From Verrucomicrobia bacterium UBA1731 (GTDB lineage Bacteria > Verrucomicrobiota > Kiritimatiellia > RFP12 > UBA1067), in contig DCIH01000114.1 in the NCBI GenBank assembly GCA_002317575.1, positions 23,886-32,087 of the forward strand: a stretch of 8,202 nt of DNA, given 5' to 3'. The first letter of the stretch is position 1. Each line of letters starts with the position of its first letter. The position numbers and the translations under genes were made by a program. The notes beneath the pieces are model-generated. The model was not told the origin of the DNA and made no database searches. It worked only from the letters and a program-made list of their open reading frames with translations. This document shows positions 5,182-8,202 of the stretch, piece by piece.

Positions 5182-7716
5182 ATGAAACACGCAAAATGCG
5201 TCGGGGCCGTTTTCGCGGCCGTCGTTTTGGGAAATCTGCCGGTTTTTGCCGCCGCGGGGCGCGTGAACGCCTGGGTGCCGTATGACGGCAACCCCGTTCT
5301 GGGCAACGCCAAGCTCGGCACGTGCTTCGACGTGAATGTGGTGACGGACGGACCCGCGCCGTACGTGATGTATTTTTCCTGGCGTCCGAAAAAGGCGATC
5401 GCGCTCGTCCGCAGCGACGACGCGTTCCATTGGACGCAGGAGCCGGAAATCTGCCTCGCCGCCGACCGCTCGTGCGATTGGGAGGAGGACGACCTCAACC
5501 GCAGCTGCACCGTCAAGAAGGACGGCGTGTGGCACATGTGGTACGTGGGCCAGTCGCGCGGCTACCGGCGCAGCATGATCGGCTACGCCACATCCAAGGA
5601 CGGCGTCCACTTCACGCGCGTGCGGAAGGACCCCGTGCTGAAGCCGGAGCATCCGTACGAAAAAGAATCCGTGATGAACCCGTATGTGCGCTGGGACGCG
5701 ACGCGCGGCGTCTGGCGCATGTGGTACGCCGCCGGCGAAACGTACGAGCCGAATGTGATCTGCTACGCCGAATCGAAGGACGGCCTCAACTGGACGAAGT
5801 CCGAGAAGAACCCGGTTTTCACGCATGGCCCCGCCGGCAGCTGGGACCGCGACCGCGTGGGCGGCTGCGAAGTGCATCCGCTCCCGGACGGCCGCTGGGC
5901 GATCTTCTACATCGGCTATTACGACATCGACACCGCGCGCATCGGCTGCGCCATTTCGGCGGACGGCGTCACGGGCTGGAAGCGCCTCGCGGCGAACCCG
6001 ATCGTGTCGCCCGACCTCGGCACCTGGAACGGCAGCGCCTGCTACAAGCCGAGCGTGCTGCGCGACGACAAGAACAGGCGCTGGCTCCTCTGGTACAACG
6101 GCCGCAACGGACGTCCCGAATATGTGGGCATGGCCGTCCATGAAGGGCTCGACCTCGAAGCACCCGCCGTCGCGCCCGCCGACACGAAGGCGCTTCTTTC
6201 CGATTACGTGCGCCGCTTCAATGCGCACGACGTGGAGCAGTACACGAACGCAATCCCGAACGCCGCCGCCGAAGCGTTCCTCCTCGCGAATGTGCCGCGC
6301 TTCGCGTGTCCCGACAAGGAAATCGAGCGCACGTGGTATTTCCGCTGGTGGACCTTCCGCAAGCACCTGCGTCACGATCTCGGACTGTGGACCGTCACGG
6401 AATTTCTGCCGAACGTCGGTTGGGCGGGGACGGGCAACACGATCGCCTGTCCGCTCGGCCACCACTTCCGCGAAGGGCGCTGGCTGCGCGACCCGAAGTA
6501 CATGCGCGACCTCGCGCGCTTCTGGCTCCAGGACGCGCGCTCGTCGCACCGCCGCAACTACTGCAGCTGGCCGTTCACGGGCGCGGCGCAGTTCGCCGCC
6601 GTGAGCGGCGACGACGCGCTTTTGGTGGAGCTCCTGGACGCGGCCGTCGCGAACTGGCGCGCGTGGGAGAAGGGCGACATGCGCGACGCGTGGCCGCACC
6701 CGGGAAAGGTGCCCATGGGCGGCGACGGCAAGGGCGGGTTCCTCTCCGTGGACAACAGCGAGGGCTCCGAATTCTCGCTGGGCGGCCACGGGTACCGTCC
6801 GCTGCTCGGCTCGGCGATGTGGCGCGAGGCCGCCGAAATCGCGCGCGTCGCGGAACTGGCGGGACGAAAGGAGCTCGCGGACGAATTCGCCCGCAAGGCG
6901 CAGCTCGCGGCCGAGGCGCTCAACATGCACAGCTGGAATCCGAAACTCGGGTTCTACACGACGGGTTCGACGAACGGCGCGTTCGGCGCGGTGCGCGAAC
7001 TGAACGGCTACGCGCCGTGGTATTTCATGGACGAAGCCGTGGGCTTCCCGTACGGCGGCAGGGAATCGGCGCCGCGCGCGGACTGGGCGCAGCTCGTCGA
7101 TCCCCAGGGGTTCGCGGGGCGGTACGGGCTCACGTTCCCCGAGCGCCGGGCGAGCGGCTTCGCGCTCCAGTACGATCGCCACGAGTGCCTGTGGAACGGT
7201 CCGAGCTGGCCGTACGCGACGTCCATCGCGCTCACGGCGTACGCGAACGACCTGCACGCGCATCCCGAAATGGACCGCGCCGCGTTCGGCCCGCTGGTGG
7301 GACAGTACGCCGCGCAGCACCGCCGCACGCGCGACCTCAAGACCGAGGGCGACTACGATGTGGTGCCGTGGATCGACGAGGATCTCAACCCCGACACGGG
7401 TGACTGGATCGCGCGCACGCTCCTTTTTAGACGCAAGCAGAAGCCGGTCGAGCGCGGTAAGGACTACAACCATTCCACGTTCTGCGACATCGTGGTGTCG
7501 GGTCTGGTCGGGTTCGTTCCGAACGGAAAGGGGTTCACGGTGGATCCGCTCTGTCCCGAGGACTGGGATTACTTCACGCTCGAGGGCATCCGCTACCGCG
7601 GCCACGATGTGACCATCCGCTGGCAATGCGGCGAAGGACTCGTGGCGATCGTGGACGGAAAAGAAGTGGCTCGCCGCGCGGACCTGCGCGCAGGACTCGA
7701 GGTGAAGGGTCTGTAA
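5182..7716 (+). CDS. Exported two-domain glycosidase-like protein: 5-bladed beta-propeller plus MGH1-like (alpha/alpha)6 domain
   Basis: The 844-residue product starts with a classical signal peptide, MKHAKCVGAVFAAVVLGNLP followed by VFAAAG. Residues ~33-315 are a five-bladed propeller of the GH43/GH32/GH130 type. Blade motifs S-x-D-[GA]-x-x-[WF] start at Ser78, 138, 198 and 259, each preceded by an IGYA-like strand, with MWY-type strands (WHMWYVG, WRMWYAA, WLLWYNG) between them. Residues ~335-765 match the MGH1-like hydrolase domain: TWYFRWWTFRKHLR, TEFLPNVGWAGTGNT, EGRWLRDPKYM, DNSEGSEFSLGGHGYRP (524-540) and ECLWNGPSWPYATS (668-681). A C-terminal beta-rich cap holds GKDYNHSTFCDIVVSGLVGF and EDWDYFTLEGIRYRGHDVTI. 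Acidic residues such as D524, E527, E530 and E668 are catalytic candidates by analogy with GH63-like enzymes (inference). The substrate is unknown and the enzyme is probably periplasmic or secreted. ATG 5182 was chosen because the upstream in-frame TTG 5137 and ATG 5164 lie in the terminator T-run and the promoter. Confidence 0.88.
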   Translation: MKHAKCVGAVFAAVVLGNLPVFAAAGRVNAWVPYDGNPVLGNAKLGTCFDVNVVTDGPAPYVMYFSWRPKKAIALVRSDDAFHWTQEPEICLAADRSCDWEEDDLNRSCTVKKDGVWHMWYVGQSRGYRRSMIGYATSKDGVHFTRVRKDPVLKPEHPYEKESVMNPYVRWDATRGVWRMWYAAGETYEPNVICYAESKDGLNWTKSEKNPVFTHGPAGSWDRDRVGGCEVHPLPDGRWAIFYIGYYDIDTARIGCAISADGVTGWKRLAANPIVSPDLGTWNGSACYKPSVLRDDKNRRWLLWYNGRNGRPEYVGMAVHEGLDLEAPAVAPADTKALLSDYVRRFNAHDVEQYTNAIPNAAAEAFLLANVPRFACPDKEIERTWYFRWWTFRKHLRHDLGLWTVTEFLPNVGWAGTGNTIACPLGHHFREGRWLRDPKYMRDLARFWLQDARSSHRRNYCSWPFTGAAQFAAVSGDDALLVELLDAAVANWRAWEKGDMRDAWPHPGKVPMGGDGKGGFLSVDNSEGSEFSLGGHGYRPLLGSAMWREAAEIARVAELAGRKELADEFARKAQLAAEALNMHSWNPKLGFYTTGSTNGAFGAVRELNGYAPWYFMDEAVGFPYGGRESAPRADWAQLVDPQGFAGRYGLTFPERRASGFALQYDRHECLWNGPSWPYATSIALTAYANDLHAHPEMDRAAFGPLVGQYAAQHRRTRDLKTEGDYDVVPWIDEDLNPDTGDWIARTLLFRRKQKPVERGKDYNHSTFCDIVVSGLVGFVPNGKGFTVDPLCPEDWDYFTLEGIRYRGHDVTIRWQCGEGLVAIVDGKEVARRADLRAGLEVKGL

Positions 7717-7728
7717 ACATCGCCTCAA

Positions 7729-7740
7729 ATGTGGTAACAT
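7729..7740 (+). promoter_or_regulatory. Likely promoter of fhs (degenerate extended -10)
   Basis: ATGTGGTAACAT matches the window's promoter element ATGTGnTATAmT, with TAACAT (7735-7740) as the -10. The expected start is near 7747, leaving a ~34-base leader that contains a ribosome binding site. No clear terminator separates it from the gene ending at 7716, so read-through is possible. Confidence 0.5.
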
Positions 7741-7762
7741 ACATTCTTATAGCGATTTGAAC

Positions 7763-7769
7763 GGAAAGG
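7763..7769 (+). promoter_or_regulatory. Probable ribosome binding site of fhs
   Basis: GGAAAGG lies 11 bases before ATG 7781, a slightly long spacing. A second purine patch, GGGAA (7776-7780), abuts the ATG. The purine-rich leader contrasts with the SD-less starts at 549 and 5182. Confidence 0.5.
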
Positions 7770-7780
7770 TGTGTTGGGAA

Positions 7781-8202
7781 ATGAAGTTGGATCCGACGAA
7801 GATGAAGGACTGGCAGATCGCGGAGGCCGCGGAAGCGACGCTCCGTCCCGCCAAGGATTTGGTGGCTGAACTTGGTCTGCAGGAAGACGAATGGGACGCC
7901 TACGGCAAGTATCTCGCCAAGGTGGACGTCACCAAGGTGCTGAAGCGCGTCGGCGCGGGCCGCAAGGGCAAGTACATTGACGTCACGGCGATCACGCCCA
8001 CCGCGCTCGGCGAAGGAAAGACGACGACGACGCTCGGTCTCGTGGAAGGCCTCGGCCGTCTCGGCAAGAAGGTGATCGGTTGCGTGCGCCAACCCTCGGG
8101 CGGCCCCACGTTCAACATCAAGGGTTCCGCCGCGGGCGGCGGTCTCGCGCAGGTCGTGCCGCTTACGAACCTCTCCTTGGGCCTCACGGGCGACATCGAC
8201 GC
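7781..8202 (+). CDS. fhs: Formate-tetrahydrofolate ligase, N-terminal part (3' end outside window)
   Basis: The first 140 codons encode formate-tetrahydrofolate ligase (10-formyl-THF synthetase), a cytoplasmic ATP-dependent enzyme joining formate to tetrahydrofolate in one-carbon metabolism. It opens MKLDPTKMKDWQIAEAAEAT, then an N-terminal helical segment, then KYIDVTAITPTALGEGKTTTT with the P-loop TPTALGEGKT at residues 72-81. The family's glycine-rich block follows as RQPSGGPTFNIKGSAAGGGL and QVVPLTNLSLGLTGDID. This is the variant with RQPSGGP and KGSAAGGG rather than the REPSLGP and KGGAAGGG of the clostridial type. The gene runs off the window, so completeness cannot be judged. ATG 7781 is supported by the upstream purine-rich leader and the family-like N-terminus. 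Confidence 0.95.
   Translation, partial: MKLDPTKMKDWQIAEAAEATLRPAKDLVAELGLQEDEWDAYGKYLAKVDVTKVLKRVGAGRKGKYIDVTAITPTALGEGKTTTTLGLVEGLGRLGKKVIGCVRQPSGGPTFNIKGSAAGGGLAQVVPLTNLSLGLTGDID

Noticed and set aside
4795..7740. Minus-strand open frame of 981 codons
   Set aside because: It spans tRNA-Asn, a terminator and parts of two genes, is codon-aligned with the gene at 5182, and encodes biased sequence with no recognisable domain.
7717..7780. Possible riboswitch upstream of fhs (THF type)
   Set aside because: The gap is only 64 bases and already contains a promoter-like element and an RBS. No paired structure of adequate size was seen.

Overview
The window reads as a GC-rich bacterial chromosome segment with every gene on the + strand. 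From left to right it holds the 3' end of serC, a tRNA-Pro, a two-gene operon for exported proteins, a tRNA-Asn, a monocistronic gene for an exported two-domain glycoside-hydrolase-like protein, and the 5' end of fhs. DUF4091-type proteins and MGH1-like glycosidase domains are typical of glycan-degrading members of the Planctomycetes/Verrucomicrobia/Lentisphaerae/Kiritimatiellae group and of similar gut or sediment bacteria. The exact phylum is inference, because no rRNA or marker protein is complete here.

Layout. 1-281 is the C-terminus of phosphoserine aminotransferase, closed by a strong intrinsic terminator (343-382). A tRNA-Pro(TGG) (385-461) lies two bases after the terminator's T-run and is followed by a second hairpin (469-491). 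549-2249 encodes an unrecognised 566-residue protein with a hydrophobic N-terminus. 2267-4927, preceded by a clear Shine-Dalgarno, encodes an 886-residue DUF4091/glycoside-hydrolase-like protein with a helical, TPR-like C-terminal third. tRNA-Asn(GTT) (5009-5083) has its own good promoter and terminator. 5182-7716 encodes an 844-residue protein in which a five-bladed beta-propeller (about 60-residue repeats) is joined to an (alpha/alpha)6 MGH1-like hydrolase domain. 7781-8202 is the start of formate-tetrahydrofolate ligase.

How it fits together. The three middle proteins look like envelope or exported carbohydrate-processing proteins. The two operon partners begin with nearly the same hydrophobic leader (MNC followed by a Leu/Ala-rich stretch) and end with the same short acidic motif (A-x-[DE]-D-I-[ST]-L-[DE]-[DE]), which suggests shared handling. 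The flanking genes are housekeeping genes of serine and one-carbon metabolism.

The most striking signal is in the promoters. Four transcription units carry one 12-base extended -10 element, ATGTGnTATAmT (one copy degenerate). In front of the two unlinked exported-protein genes it sits 6-7 bases from the ATG with no Shine-Dalgarno, so these mRNAs are predicted to be leaderless. No mobile element, CRISPR array or riboswitch was seen, and every intergenic gap is about 100 bases or less.
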